Assembly: GCA_030665925.1 (NCBI GenBank)
Contig: DAOUYX010000014.1
Span: 1 to 16,157, forward strand
DNA from: Methanosarcinales archaeon
GTDB lineage: Archaea > Halobacteriota > Syntropharchaeia > Alkanophagales > Methanospirareceae
DNA: 16,157 nucleotides
Direction: 5' to 3'
Part shown: positions 6,202 through 13,416 of the stretch, piece by piece
Layout: each line of letters opens with the position of its first letter
How positions within the stretch are numbered: position 1 is the first letter of the stretch
The notes under the pieces: model-generated
Told to the model about the DNA's origin: nothing
The model's input: only the letters and a program-made list of their open reading frames with translations
Databases searched by the model: none
Program-made: the position numbers and the translations under genes

Positions 6202-6696
6202 ATGCAAGAAGATTACAGAGAAGTGTTAGATAAGTTCTATGAGACAAAGATTAAAGAGGTAATGGAGAAACGCCTTTGGAACCTGCCCATTCTTGAGCAA
6301 GATACGGAAATTAAAGATGTCATCGCGTCGTTACGTGATAAACACCATGTGTGGATAGTAGATGTGGATAGTGAAAAGCTCGTCGGCGTGATAACAGAGA
6401 AGGATGTTCTTGGTATTCTTGCACATCCGGAGGAATTCGGTTACAAACCAAGTCCAAAAGCTACACCGTCTTTGTATCATGGCACTGCTGGAGACGCGGA
6501 ATCGGTCATGATAAAAAAAGTCGTTACGTGCAATCCAGAAGCGACGATTAAAGACGTGATAACAACGATGACGAAATATGATGTAAGGCGGTTGCCGGTA
6601 ATTGATGAGAATAGAAAGATAGTTGGTGGGGTTACGCTTATGGATTTGATAAATCGGTTCATGAGTATCGTTTATTGGCATGGGAAACGAGTTTAG
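6202..6696 (+). CDS. Two-CBS-domain protein, probable regulator of the adjacent antiporter
   Basis: A 164-residue protein made of a CBS (Bateman) pair. The first CBS unit is about residues 17-75, with VGVITEKDVLGIL at 61-73; the second is about 103-155, with DVRRLPVIDENRKIVGGVTL at 127-146. A ~30-residue linker (HPEEFGYKPSPKATPSLYHG) separates them. CBS pairs bind adenosine nucleotides and gate the activity of partner enzymes or transporters. The stop codon TAG is immediately followed by the ATG of the antiporter gene, with no spacer, so the two are translationally coupled and almost certainly act together. The antiporter itself lacks the usual C-terminal RCK/TrkA-N domain, and this protein may supply that control in trans. 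The gene is preceded by AGGAGGT 4 nt before the chosen start. Confidence 0.88.
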   Translation: MQEDYREVLDKFYETKIKEVMEKRLWNLPILEQDTEIKDVIASLRDKHHVWIVDVDSEKLVGVITEKDVLGILAHPEEFGYKPSPKATPSLYHGTAGDAESVMIKKVVTCNPEATIKDVITTMTKYDVRRLPVIDENRKIVGGVTLMDLINRFMSIVYWHGKRV

Positions 6697-7887
6697 ATGG
6701 AAGGATTTCAGATTTTATTGTTGGATATAGCTTTAGCTTTAATTTTGTCAAAGGTTTTTGGCCATGTATTTGAAAGAATGAAACAACCTTCTGTTGTAGG
6801 TGAATTAATAGCTGGCGTTATTCTCGGTGGTTCTATCTTAGGGCAATTCGTTCCAAATACGATAGTTGATTTCAGCATACAGGAATTCGAAGATCTCGGT
6901 CATATTGGGATATTGTTCTTACTATTCCTCGCGGGATTAGAAGTGGATATAGGGCGAATAAAAAAGACAGGAGTTCCCGCGGCTATTGCAACGGCGGGGG
7001 GTGTTATTGCACCATTAGTCTTAGGATATTTCGCTGGAATTGCGCTTGGATATACCGGTAGAGAGAGCTTTGTGCTGGGCGTAGTGTTGACTGCTACGAG
7101 TATCGGCATAACGGTAAGGACACTGATGGATTTTCACGTATTAAACACCGATGTTGGAGCAGCTACATTAAGTGCTGCTGTAATGGATGATATAATTGGT
7201 TTAATGCTCATTATAGTGGCTGTCGGAACCGGATCATTGCTCATACTCGGAGCTAAGGTTGCAATCTTCTTCTTGGTCACGTTAGTTATCGGATGGCTCA
7301 TCATATCAAAGGTAATGGATATCGGAGACCGAATTCATGCTGAGAAGTCTTTAGTTGCTTTTTCTATTGCTCTCTGTTTCATTTGGTCGGTAATTGCCGG
7401 AGAGACGGTCATAGCTCAAATAGAGGGGGCTTTCATCGCCGGCTTAATTATGAACACTACAATTCAATCTAAGCGCGTCGTTTCTGATGTAAAAACAATT
7501 GGATATGCTTTTTTCATTCCTCTGTTCTTCATCTGGGTCGGAACAATGGTGAAGCTGTCTGTATTTTTGGATTTAAAAGTAGGTATGTTTGCAGCGGTGA
7601 TTCTCGTGATGGCAATACTTGGAAAGGTGGGCGGGTGTGGATTAGGTGCGTGGATCGGTCGCTTTAACTTAAGAAAATCTCTTCAAATGGGCGTTGGTAT
7701 GGTTCCAAGATGCGAAGTGGCACTTGTAGCCCTGGCAATTGCGATAGACGCCGGCGTGATAAGCGGAGAGGTCGCGGATATATTCCTCGCGGCAACTTTT
7801 ATACTCGTCACGATCACAATGCTAATTACGCCTATACTGATGAAAGTTCTATTTAAAAAGGAATTAGCTGAGATGACTTCAACTTAA
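6697..7887 (+). CDS. CPA2-family Na+/H+ (or K+/H+) antiporter
   Basis: A 396-residue polytopic membrane protein of the monovalent cation:proton antiporter-2 family (Pfam Na_H_Exchanger). About 12-13 hydrophobic helices fill the whole length. Family marks are the QPSVVGELIAGVILGGSILG segment near residue 30, HIGILFLLFLAGLEVDI near 70 and the ion-site helix AVMDDIIGLML with paired D164-D165. A DD pair at this place is typical of electrogenic Na+/H+ exchangers such as NapA. Electroneutral members usually have ND (from memory), which favours Na+ extrusion. A late VPRCEVALVALAIAIDAG helix is also characteristic. There is no cytoplasmic RCK/TrkA domain; the CBS protein encoded directly upstream, with zero spacing, is the probable regulatory subunit. 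Codon and base use of this pair is more A/T-rich than the chaperonin and leuC regions. Confidence 0.9.
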   Translation: MEGFQILLLDIALALILSKVFGHVFERMKQPSVVGELIAGVILGGSILGQFVPNTIVDFSIQEFEDLGHIGILFLLFLAGLEVDIGRIKKTGVPAAIATAGGVIAPLVLGYFAGIALGYTGRESFVLGVVLTATSIGITVRTLMDFHVLNTDVGAATLSAAVMDDIIGLMLIIVAVGTGSLLILGAKVAIFFLVTLVIGWLIISKVMDIGDRIHAEKSLVAFSIALCFIWSVIAGETVIAQIEGAFIAGLIMNTTIQSKRVVSDVKTIGYAFFIPLFFIWVGTMVKLSVFLDLKVGMFAAVILVMAILGKVGGCGLGAWIGRFNLRKSLQMGVGMVPRCEVALVALAIAIDAGVISGEVADIFLAATFILVTITMLITPILMKVLFKKELAEMTST

Positions 7888-7963
7888 AGGAGAATTTAAA
7901 TGTTTTTTACCGTTAAGAGGTATTTATTATTGTTCATATTATTCTATTCGTATTACAGTGAAG

Positions 7964-7973
7964 ATATATAAAG
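7964..7973 (+). promoter_or_regulatory. TATA-like sequence before the chaperonin-like gene
   Basis: ATATATAAAG lies 22-31 nt before the ATG at 7995. It would give an almost leaderless transcript, yet a GGGGAG ribosome binding site at 7978-7983 suggests a real leader. An alternative is the TATTTATTATTG stretch at about 7921-7932. Confidence 0.35.
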
Positions 7974-7994
7974 AGAAGGGGAGAAGATAAAAAG

Positions 7995-9797
7995 ATGACA
8001 ATAAAAGAGGAACTACCGCCGGGTGCAGTGCCGTCTGACGAGATTCAGGAGACTAATGCACTCGTATCGCTTACTTTTTCCGATATATTCAAATCCACTA
8101 TCGGGCCTATGGGCTCGAAGAAATTGATAACCAGTGGCGCCACGAAAGTAGAAGCTGAGGACCTCGTAACCAGTAACGCATACAGCATAATACGGGAACT
8201 GGCATACACGCATCCCGCCGCGGATATATTGATAAATGCCGGCTTAGCGCAAGGTGAACGAGTAGGGGATGGTATAGCTACCGTTATGATTCTGACCGGC
8301 GAGCTGGTGGGGCGAGGCTTTGAACTGAAGAATCTGGGGCTACATCAAAACGTGATTGTGAATGGTTATGAAAAGGCTCTGGAGCGTACGAAAGAGGTTT
8401 TAAATGAGATTGCGTCGCCGGTGGAGATAAGAGAAAGCGATGAGTATTTGAAGCAAGTGGCGAGGACCGCGTTAAAGAAAGGCGAGTATTGCGATGAAAA
8501 TAGATTGGTAGACGCAGTCGTGGGGAGCATAAGAAGGATAAGCGAGAGTGGGGAGTTGCCGATAGACGTGGATGAGGTAGTAATAGAGGCAAAGGCAGGG
8601 GGGAGTGTGGACGATACGCGTTTTCTCGAAGGCGTGGTGGTGGACCGGAGCGTTTTGGACGATCTTCCAACGGACGTGAAGAACGCAAAGATAGCTCTGC
8701 TCGATTTCCCCATTGAGCATAAAGAGCCGAAAGTAAAAGGCAGGAAGGAACTCCAGACCGGAACCGGAGCGAGAGAACGGAGCAAAGCGGGTGAAACGGT
8801 CGGAGGACTTGATTTCCACGTTAAGTTTTCAAAAGCATCTCATTTCAGAGAGTTCCGAGATGCCAGAGCGCGGCTTTTCAATGAGCTTATTGACGGCGTC
8901 ATAAATTCGGGTGCGAACGTGGTTTGTTGTCGGTGGGGTGTGGATGACGATGCGCTGGGCAAGTTCCGAAGGGCGGGGATAATGCTGATAAAGCGAGTGA
9001 AAATGACTGATTTGAAGCGGTTGGAGAAATCCACCGCCGGGAAGATAGTGCAAGACGTAAGTGACCTCGGTGAAGACAAATTAGGCTTTGCAGGACGGGT
9101 AGTACAGCGAGATGTAGGCGGTGCAAAGTACGTATTCTTCGATGACTGTCCGTATAAGAAGTCCTCGACGATGCTTATAAGAGGTGCCCATCTCAGGATT
9201 TTAGAGGGCATGGTAGGCGATATAAGGAGTGCTATGCATGCGGTTGCCTGCTTATTTGACGATGCAAGAGTAGTGCCCGGTGGTGGTGCAGCAGAAATAG
9301 AATGTGCAGCGGAGTTAAGGAACTTTGCGAGAATGATACCGAGCAAGGAGCAATTAGCAGTAAACGTATTTGCGGACGCTCTAGAGAGCATACCAAAGGC
9401 GATAGCGAAGAACAGCGGAATGGACCAGATTGACACGCTCACAGCGCTCAGAGCGGAGCATTATGCGGGTAACAAAAACGCGGGGATCTCTGGGAAGGAC
9501 AAGACCGTGAAAGGCGACATGATAGAATTGGGAATCATAGACCCGTTAGCGGTGAAATTGCAGGCTTTTATCTCCGCTGCGAATGCCGCTGCAGGAATGC
9601 TACGGATAGACGATTTGCATATCGTGAAGAGTGCGATAGCAGAGGAGGCGGCGAATCCCGAAGCGCAGATAGCGGGCAGAACGCGCGATCTGATAGAGAA
9701 GGAGAGGCATCCGCAGGAGTTCAAATTTAAAGGCGGACGGTTGAAATACCCCGGAACCGAAGAGCAGAAACAGAAGTCGGTGTATATGAAGGATTGA
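7995..9797 (+). CDS. Divergent thermosome-like (group II, TCP-1/Cpn60 fold) chaperonin with altered ATPase residues
   Basis: A 600-residue protein with the full group II chaperonin layout: equatorial (STIGPMGSKKLI near 34-45, HPAADIL, VGDGIAT with D92, C-terminal HYAGNKNAGI and LRIDD), intermediate and apical (SGANVVCCRWGVDDDAL, KYVFFDDC) domains, and RVVPGGGAAEIE in the second equatorial half. The canonical NDGAT nucleotide loop aligns to S-N61-A-Y-S, so its aspartate is Asn and its glycine Ala. The intermediate-domain HDAL motif carrying the catalytic aspartate aligns to M-H415-A-V, so that Asp is His. GDG and GGG are kept, so nucleotide binding may survive while hydrolysis is probably weak or lost. 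The lid region between LLDFPIE and SGANVV is about 25 residues longer than in standard thermosomes, with a Lys/Gly-rich insert. It is likely a specialised paralogue or modulator subunit rather than the housekeeping thermosome. A small unknown gene follows 47 nt later. Confidence 0.88.
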   Translation: MTIKEELPPGAVPSDEIQETNALVSLTFSDIFKSTIGPMGSKKLITSGATKVEAEDLVTSNAYSIIRELAYTHPAADILINAGLAQGERVGDGIATVMILTGELVGRGFELKNLGLHQNVIVNGYEKALERTKEVLNEIASPVEIRESDEYLKQVARTALKKGEYCDENRLVDAVVGSIRRISESGELPIDVDEVVIEAKAGGSVDDTRFLEGVVVDRSVLDDLPTDVKNAKIALLDFPIEHKEPKVKGRKELQTGTGARERSKAGETVGGLDFHVKFSKASHFREFRDARARLFNELIDGVINSGANVVCCRWGVDDDALGKFRRAGIMLIKRVKMTDLKRLEKSTAGKIVQDVSDLGEDKLGFAGRVVQRDVGGAKYVFFDDCPYKKSSTMLIRGAHLRILEGMVGDIRSAMHAVACLFDDARVVPGGGAAEIECAAELRNFARMIPSKEQLAVNVFADALESIPKAIAKNSGMDQIDTLTALRAEHYAGNKNAGISGKDKTVKGDMIELGIIDPLAVKLQAFISAANAAAGMLRIDDLHIVKSAIAEEAANPEAQIAGRTRDLIEKERHPQEFKFKGGRLKYPGTEEQKQKSVYMKD

Positions 9798-9844
9798 AGC
9801 CAAAGAACGGTTTATTGAGATAACAGGGGATTACCTGCAACTGT

Positions 9845-10096
9845 ATGAGTCCAGAAGAAGCTAAAGCGCGGGCACAAGCACTCCTTAACGTAATCGAAAC
9901 TTCGTATGCAATAAGAATCGTCAACGTAGAAGAGGTTGTCGTGGCGATAACCGAAAAAACACGCGATGAGCAGAAGATATTGGCGATTTGTACCGCGTTA
10001 AACACCTGGGTAGCGCTGAATGCCGGACTGAGCGGAGAAGTAGAAATACCACTGGATTTCGTGAACGGTATATTAGAAAATGTAATGGGGCTATAA
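9845..10096 (+). CDS. Small hypothetical protein linked to the chaperonin-like gene
   Basis: An 83-residue acidic, soluble, mostly helical-looking protein starting MSPEEAKARAQALLNVIE and ending DFVNGILENVMGL. There are no cysteines forming a metal site (a single Cys in AICTALNTW), no membrane segment and no signal peptide. It begins 47 nt after the chaperonin-like gene on the same strand, so co-transcription is likely. I do not recognise a family. A co-factor or substrate of the unusual chaperonin is possible but unproven. A convincing ribosome binding site is not seen (only GGGGATTACC further upstream), so the start is moderately sure; the codon texture matches its neighbours. Confidence 0.6.
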   Translation: MSPEEAKARAQALLNVIETSYAIRIVNVEEVVVAITEKTRDEQKILAICTALNTWVALNAGLSGEVEIPLDFVNGILENVMGL

Positions 10097-10271
10097 CGAC
10101 TAGGTCTACTGAAACGTTCTTAGACGGAAATTTTTAGTCATTCCAGTAATAAATTGCAATTGATAAACCACGAGAGTTCACAAGATTAACACAAGAAAGG
10201 GCAGTTAATAAGGGATAAAATCGCGGATAGAACACAGAAATCTGATTCCTATTATTGTTCTCTCGTGAAAT

Positions 10272-10312
10272 AAGCCCTTTCAGGGCTTGCGGTGACGTGG
10301 GCAGAGCCCACG
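10272..10312. repeat. REP/RAYT-like double hairpin
   Basis: Two perfect 7-bp stems with 3-nt loops stand side by side: AAGCCCT-TTC-AGGGCTT at 10272-10288 and CGTGGGC-AGA-GCCCACG at 10296-10312, joined by GCGGTGA. Paired G/C-rich stems with tiny loops in an intergenic space resemble REP elements mobilised by Y1 (TnpA-REP/RAYT) transposases. No such transposase is in the window. A terminator for the gene upstream is the other reading, but no T-run follows. Confidence 0.6.
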
Positions 10313-10345
10313 ATGTGTAATCTGGTGGTTATATTTTCCGGAATG

Positions 10346-10355
10346 ACTATATATC
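10346..10355 (+). promoter_or_regulatory. TATA-like box of leuC
   Basis: ACTATATATC lies 60-70 nt before the leuC ATG at 10416, allowing a start near 10380 and a ~38-nt leader with the GAGGGT ribosome binding site at 10401-10406. Confidence 0.4.
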
Positions 10356-10415
10356 ATGGAACTTTTTGTAAACGTTTCTCTTTTCTAAACTAAACGAAAA
10401 GAGGGTTATTGAACT

Positions 10416-11681
10416 ATGCCTACGATAGCGGAAAAGATACTGGGTGAAAAAGCAGGGAAAGGAAAGGCGGCGAATGCCGGTGAAATCGTTGAATGCGAGG
10501 TGGATTACATCATGGTAAATGACATAACGGGTGTGCCCGCTTTTGAAGTCTTTGAGGAGCTTGGACGCGAGGACGAGATAAGACGGGAGAAGGTGGTCGT
10601 GGTACAGGACCATTACGTTCCGAACAAGGATGTGGCTTCGGCAGAGCAGGCGAAAGCGCTGCGGGAATATGCCCGGCGATACGGGATTGAGCATTATTAC
10701 GAGATAGGACGGGGCGGAATATGCCATCAGGTAATGATCGAGGACGGCTTTGCTGCACCGGGAAGGTTAATCATCGGTGCCGATTCGCACACCTGCTCGT
10801 ACGGTGCATTAGGTGCTTTTTCCACTGGTGTGGGCTCGACAGAGGCAGCCGCGGCAATGGCTACCGGAAGGTTGTGGTTCAAGGTTCCGGAGACGCAGAA
10901 GTTCGTGATTAACGGTGCGTTACAGCGATACGTAATGGGAAAGGACATAATCCTGCATGTCATTGGCGACATAGGCGTTTCCGGCTCGCTATACAAGGCG
11001 CAGGAGTTTTACGGCACGGCAATCGAGAATTTGAGCCTTTCTGATAGAATAACAATATCGAACATGGCGATAGAAGCAGGAGCTAAAGCAGGGATCATCC
11101 CGCCGGACACGAAAGTCTTCGATTTTCTGCGCGGGCGGGTACGAGGCGATTATAACGCGGTGTATGCCGATGGTAATGAAGAGGACTACGAGGAAGTATT
11201 TGAATATGATGCCGCGGAGATCGCGCCCACGGTTGCAAAACCCTTTTCTCCTGCGAATACCGTGCCGGCGAGCGAATTGGACGTTAATATTGACCAAGCG
11301 TATCTCGGCTCGTGCACTAATGGCAGAATAGAGGATTTACGGGTTGCTGCAGCACTTTTGAAAGGTAAAAAGGTAAATCCCGAAGTGCGAATGATTGTAG
11401 TGCCAGCAAGTGAAAAGGTGTTCCGGCAGGCGATAGAAGAAGGGTTAATCCAAACGTTCCTTAATTCGGGAGCTTTTGTTTGCGGTCCCACCTGTGGTGC
11501 GTGTTTGGGCGGGCACATGGGCGTTCTCGCACAGGGCGAACGATGCATAAGCTCAACGAACCGAAACTTTATCGGGCGGATGGGGCACAAGGATTCCGAG
11601 GTATATCTGGCGAATCCCGCGGTGGTTGCAGCTTCGGCAATTACGGGACGGATAACCGATCCCACGGAGTTGGAAGTATGA
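10416..11681 (+). CDS. leuC: 3-isopropylmalate dehydratase / homoaconitase large subunit
   Basis: A 421-residue aconitase-superfamily large subunit of the short archaeal type. The [4Fe-4S] ligands are C300 (GSCTNGR), C360 and C363 (GPTCGACLGGHMG), with the expected 59-residue spacing between the first two. The substrate-site segment ADSHTCSYGALGAF lies near residue 123 and SSTNRNFIGRMG near 373. With the small subunit encoded at 14050 it isomerises 2- to 3-isopropylmalate in leucine synthesis. In methanogens a paralogous pair is instead a homoaconitase working on longer 2-oxoacids for coenzyme B, and sequence alone does not fully separate them. The start at ATG 10416 is supported by GAGGGT 9 nt upstream. 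In contrast to a normal leuCD operon, the small subunit lies 2.4 kb downstream beyond a toxin-antitoxin module and two membrane protein genes. Confidence 0.92.
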   Translation: MPTIAEKILGEKAGKGKAANAGEIVECEVDYIMVNDITGVPAFEVFEELGREDEIRREKVVVVQDHYVPNKDVASAEQAKALREYARRYGIEHYYEIGRGGICHQVMIEDGFAAPGRLIIGADSHTCSYGALGAFSTGVGSTEAAAAMATGRLWFKVPETQKFVINGALQRYVMGKDIILHVIGDIGVSGSLYKAQEFYGTAIENLSLSDRITISNMAIEAGAKAGIIPPDTKVFDFLRGRVRGDYNAVYADGNEEDYEEVFEYDAAEIAPTVAKPFSPANTVPASELDVNIDQAYLGSCTNGRIEDLRVAAALLKGKKVNPEVRMIVVPASEKVFRQAIEEGLIQTFLNSGAFVCGPTCGACLGGHMGVLAQGERCISSTNRNFIGRMGHKDSEVYLANPAVVAASAITGRITDPTELEV

Positions 11682-11779
11682 GATCAAAAGGAATATAAAC
11701 CCCGATATTACACCGATTTTCACAAAAACTTTTTGATTGGAAATAACATCTTCTGCTGCCTTTAGCGAAACGGAAACGA

Positions 11780-11841
11780 CTTTACACTTTTATTTGGAAG
11801 GTAGCTAAAATCGGCTAAAAAGTAAGGGCTTAGGTGTAAAG
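11780..11841. repeat. Inverted repeat left of the toxin-antitoxin module
   Basis: CTTTACAC at 11780-11787 is repeated inverted as GTGTAAAG at 11834-11841. The right arm extends into GGTGTAAAGCCGA (11833-11845), a motif that recurs on the other side of the module at 12798-12810 (inverted) and 12853-12865 (direct). Confidence 0.6.
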
Positions 11842-11853
11842 CCGAAGAGGATA

Positions 11854-12202
11854 TTAGGTGAAATACTTCAAAATCCTTTCCCGATATTCATTTTCTTGAT
11901 TACCTTTATAGTACATCTCTATCAGCGTAATCTTATCTTCATCTTCCTCATACGCATAAATTACGCGAATTCCACTATTACTACCTCTTTTAAGATATTG
12001 ACACCTAAAACGTCTCACTTTAAAGATCGGAACTCTGACATCGTGACCAAGTCCTGAAATTTGAACCGTTTTAGGTAAATGTGCGGGTAATACCGCTTCC
12101 AATGCCTTGCTAAATGTTTCTAAGTCGTCGTATAGTGTTCTGAACCTTTTTTAGTTTTTCAAGATCTCTTGAAAATTCAGGAACCCGTAAGAACTCAGTC
12201 AT
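11854..12202 (-). pseudogene. RelE-family toxin (mRNA interferase-like), frameshifted at a poly-A tract
   Basis: The minus strand starts ATG at 12200-12202 with MTEFLRVPEFSRDLEKLKK, then runs into an early stop. A one-base shift at a run of six A (plus-strand T-run 12147-12152) restores RFRTLYDDLETFSKALEAVL, which continues without a break to RERILKYF and the stop at 11854. The tail RCQYLKRGSNSGIRVIYAYE and IEMYYKGNQENEYRERILKYF are typical of archaeal RelE/HigB-like toxins. Total length when repaired is about 115 residues, normal for the family. The start codon overlaps the upstream antitoxin gene by 8 nt (ATGACTGA), so translation is coupled. The break is either a real inactivating slip, a programmed frameshift or a homopolymer sequencing error; the intact downstream half favours a recent or artefactual event. 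Confidence 0.75.
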
Positions 12203-12716
12203 CCTCGTATTCTCTTACAGAAAAGAGAGGATCTCTATAGAATACTAATTCGTAATCGATAATTTCGTTATCTCCCGTTGCTTTATATGGCAAATCTCCA
12301 TGAGAGAAGGCGCTTATTTGTGTGGCATTCATATGACAATATTTTTCCATATTGCGGTCGATAACTCGTATTTCTTTCCCATTGAGTAGATTCATATCAG
12401 GTTCTATTAGTGATAGAAATTTATATTGAGCATAGCCCCCTCCTTCTATAATACATTGGTAGATTTTACCTTCGTCTTCAAGTTCTCTTACTGCTTCATC
12501 AAAATGCCCCGGAGCTGGACCATGCTCCAATTTACGATATAATTCCCCGGTCAACTTTTCTTCAGATAGCTCATAATAATCAAAATCCGAAAAGTAAAGG
12601 ATTTTGAATAGCACAGTCTTACATACATTCTCTAAATGGCCACATTGATGGATTATATAATGTAAGACTTGTCTGAACTTTTCTTTATCAAACTCAATAT
12701 TCCTCTTCTCCACCAT
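12195..12716 (-). CDS. Panacea-domain (DUF4065/SocA-like) antitoxin
   Basis: A 173-residue protein with the Panacea/DUF4065 pattern: FKILYFSDFDYYELSEEKLTG at about 37-57, YRKLEHGPAPGHFDEAV at 60-76, and a late THAT-like ISAFSHGDLPYKAT at 134-147. In the family, K-LYF-D ... TG--Y----GP-P then LS-L-H---W--A is the hallmark. Panacea proteins act as versatile antitoxins that neutralise unrelated toxins by direct contact. Here the partner is the RelE-like gene downstream, overlapping by 8 nt. AAGGGG precedes the start, so the antitoxin is translated first, as expected. The gene is clearly more A/T-rich than leuC and argC around it, and it is on the opposite strand, which fits acquisition by transfer. 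Confidence 0.8.
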   Translation of the reverse strand: MVEKRNIEFDKEKFRQVLHYIIHQCGHLENVCKTVLFKILYFSDFDYYELSEEKLTGELYRKLEHGPAPGHFDEAVRELEDEGKIYQCIIEGGGYAQYKFLSLIEPDMNLLNGKEIRVIDRNMEKYCHMNATQISAFSHGDLPYKATGDNEIIDYELVFYRDPLFSVREYEDD

Positions 12717-12797
12717 ATCCCCTTCTTTCCTTTCAATAATTAATCTCCTTCTTTGATAAAAAAAATTTTTGGTTAGTATTTAAAGTTTACGTTTTTG

Positions 12798-12865
12798 TCG
12801 GCTTTACGCCATCATTCACTTTTGCACTTTTAATAAGCGAAATTAGTATTTTAGGTGCAAAGCCA
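12798..12865. repeat. Repeat cluster right of the toxin-antitoxin module
   Basis: TCGGCTTTACGCC at 12798-12810 is the inverted counterpart of GGTGTAAAGCCGA at 11833-11845 (12 of 13 positions). TTTGCACTTTTA (12821-12832) and TTTAGGTGCAAAGCC (12850-12864) mirror the left element's TTTACACTTTTA (11781-11792) and CTTAGGTGTAAAGCC (11829-11843) in the same order and orientation. TTTGCAC/GTGCAAA form a short inverted repeat, as CTTTACAC/GTGTAAAG do on the left. Confidence 0.6.
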
Positions 12866-12872
12866 ACAGAAC

Positions 12873-12887
12873 CGAAAGTATTAAATA
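12873..12887 (+). promoter_or_regulatory. BRE/TATA promoter of the membrane-protein pair
   Basis: CGAAAG followed by TATTAAATA is a good archaeal BRE plus TATA box. Its centre is about 27 nt before the ATG at 12910, so the transcript is probably leaderless; no ribosome binding site is seen before this ATG, in agreement. Confidence 0.6.
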
Positions 12888-12909
12888 GTATGACAATCAA
12901 ACTCGAACT

Positions 12910-13416
12910 ATGAGTGAAAAAATCTTAGGGGCTGTTATCTCTGCGATTCCAACAGTTATACTCGTGGTATGCGTTGTAGCGGCGTTTGCGACGCATGGTT
13001 GGAATGTGCAAGCCACACTCATTGGAGATAACCCCGCAGAAGTGCTGGAAAGACTCGTGCCTGGTGAGAGTGATATGGGGAAAGACCTATTAGAAGTTAC
13101 TAATTCTCGTGTTTCTGACGATGGTACCAAGCTTGTTCTCGAAGCGGTGCTTCATTCGCCATTGAATGTACCGGTGACGATAAAAGAGCTGTCGGCAGAC
13201 GTCGTCATGGGTGATAATAGCTGTACCGTAAGCTTGCCGAATGAGGTAGAGATCCCGGCGAAGGGTTCAGCAAGTTTAACGTTGGAAGGTGCGCTTCCCG
13301 AGGTGCAAATGTTGCCATCAGGGAGAACACCGACATTTCGCAACATGAAGATGACGTTAGACATCAGCGGAATAGAGCTGAAGATGGAAGAATCAGGGCT
13401 GGGAGGTGCTGGTTGA
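12910..13416 (+). CDS. Membrane-anchored protein with LEA14-like beta-sandwich domain, function unknown
   Basis: 168 residues. A single hydrophobic helix at about 7-28 (ISAIPTVILVVCVVAAFATH) acts as a signal anchor. The rest (VTNSRVSDDGTKLVLEAVLHSPLNVPVTIKEL ... VEIPAKGSASLTLEGALPE) has the alternating strand pattern of LEA14/WHy or similar beta-sandwich domains, with the 'small-residue N-P-V-T-I' turn typical of them. It is probably exposed on the outer side of the membrane. Its TGA overlaps the TTG start of the next membrane protein, so the two are coupled and likely form a complex. No enzyme motif is seen. Confidence 0.6.
   Translation: MSEKILGAVISAIPTVILVVCVVAAFATHGWNVQATLIGDNPAEVLERLVPGESDMGKDLLEVTNSRVSDDGTKLVLEAVLHSPLNVPVTIKELSADVVMGDNSCTVSLPNEVEIPAKGSASLTLEGALPEVQMLPSGRTPTFRNMKMTLDISGIELKMEESGLGGAG

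Larger units (their letters stand above)
10097..10415. other. 319-nt non-coding region between the small gene and leuC
   Basis: No coding frame is supported on either strand. From left to right it holds an A/T-rich stretch (10130-10260) with CACGAGAGTTCACAAGATTAACACAAG, reminiscent of degenerate repeats, then a pair of tight hairpins (10272-10312), a TATA-like box near 10346 and the GAGGGT site before leuC. No tRNA-like cloverleaf was seen. Confidence 0.6.

Noticed and set aside
8284..9442. Several long minus-strand frames opposite the chaperonin-like gene
   Set aside because: They are Ser/Pro/Arg-rich translations expected from the antisense of a well-conserved coding sequence with G/C-biased codons.
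11780..12865. CRISPR-like array from the repeated GTAAAGCC motifs
   Set aside because: The three copies are in mixed orientation and unevenly spaced around genes, with no regular spacers.
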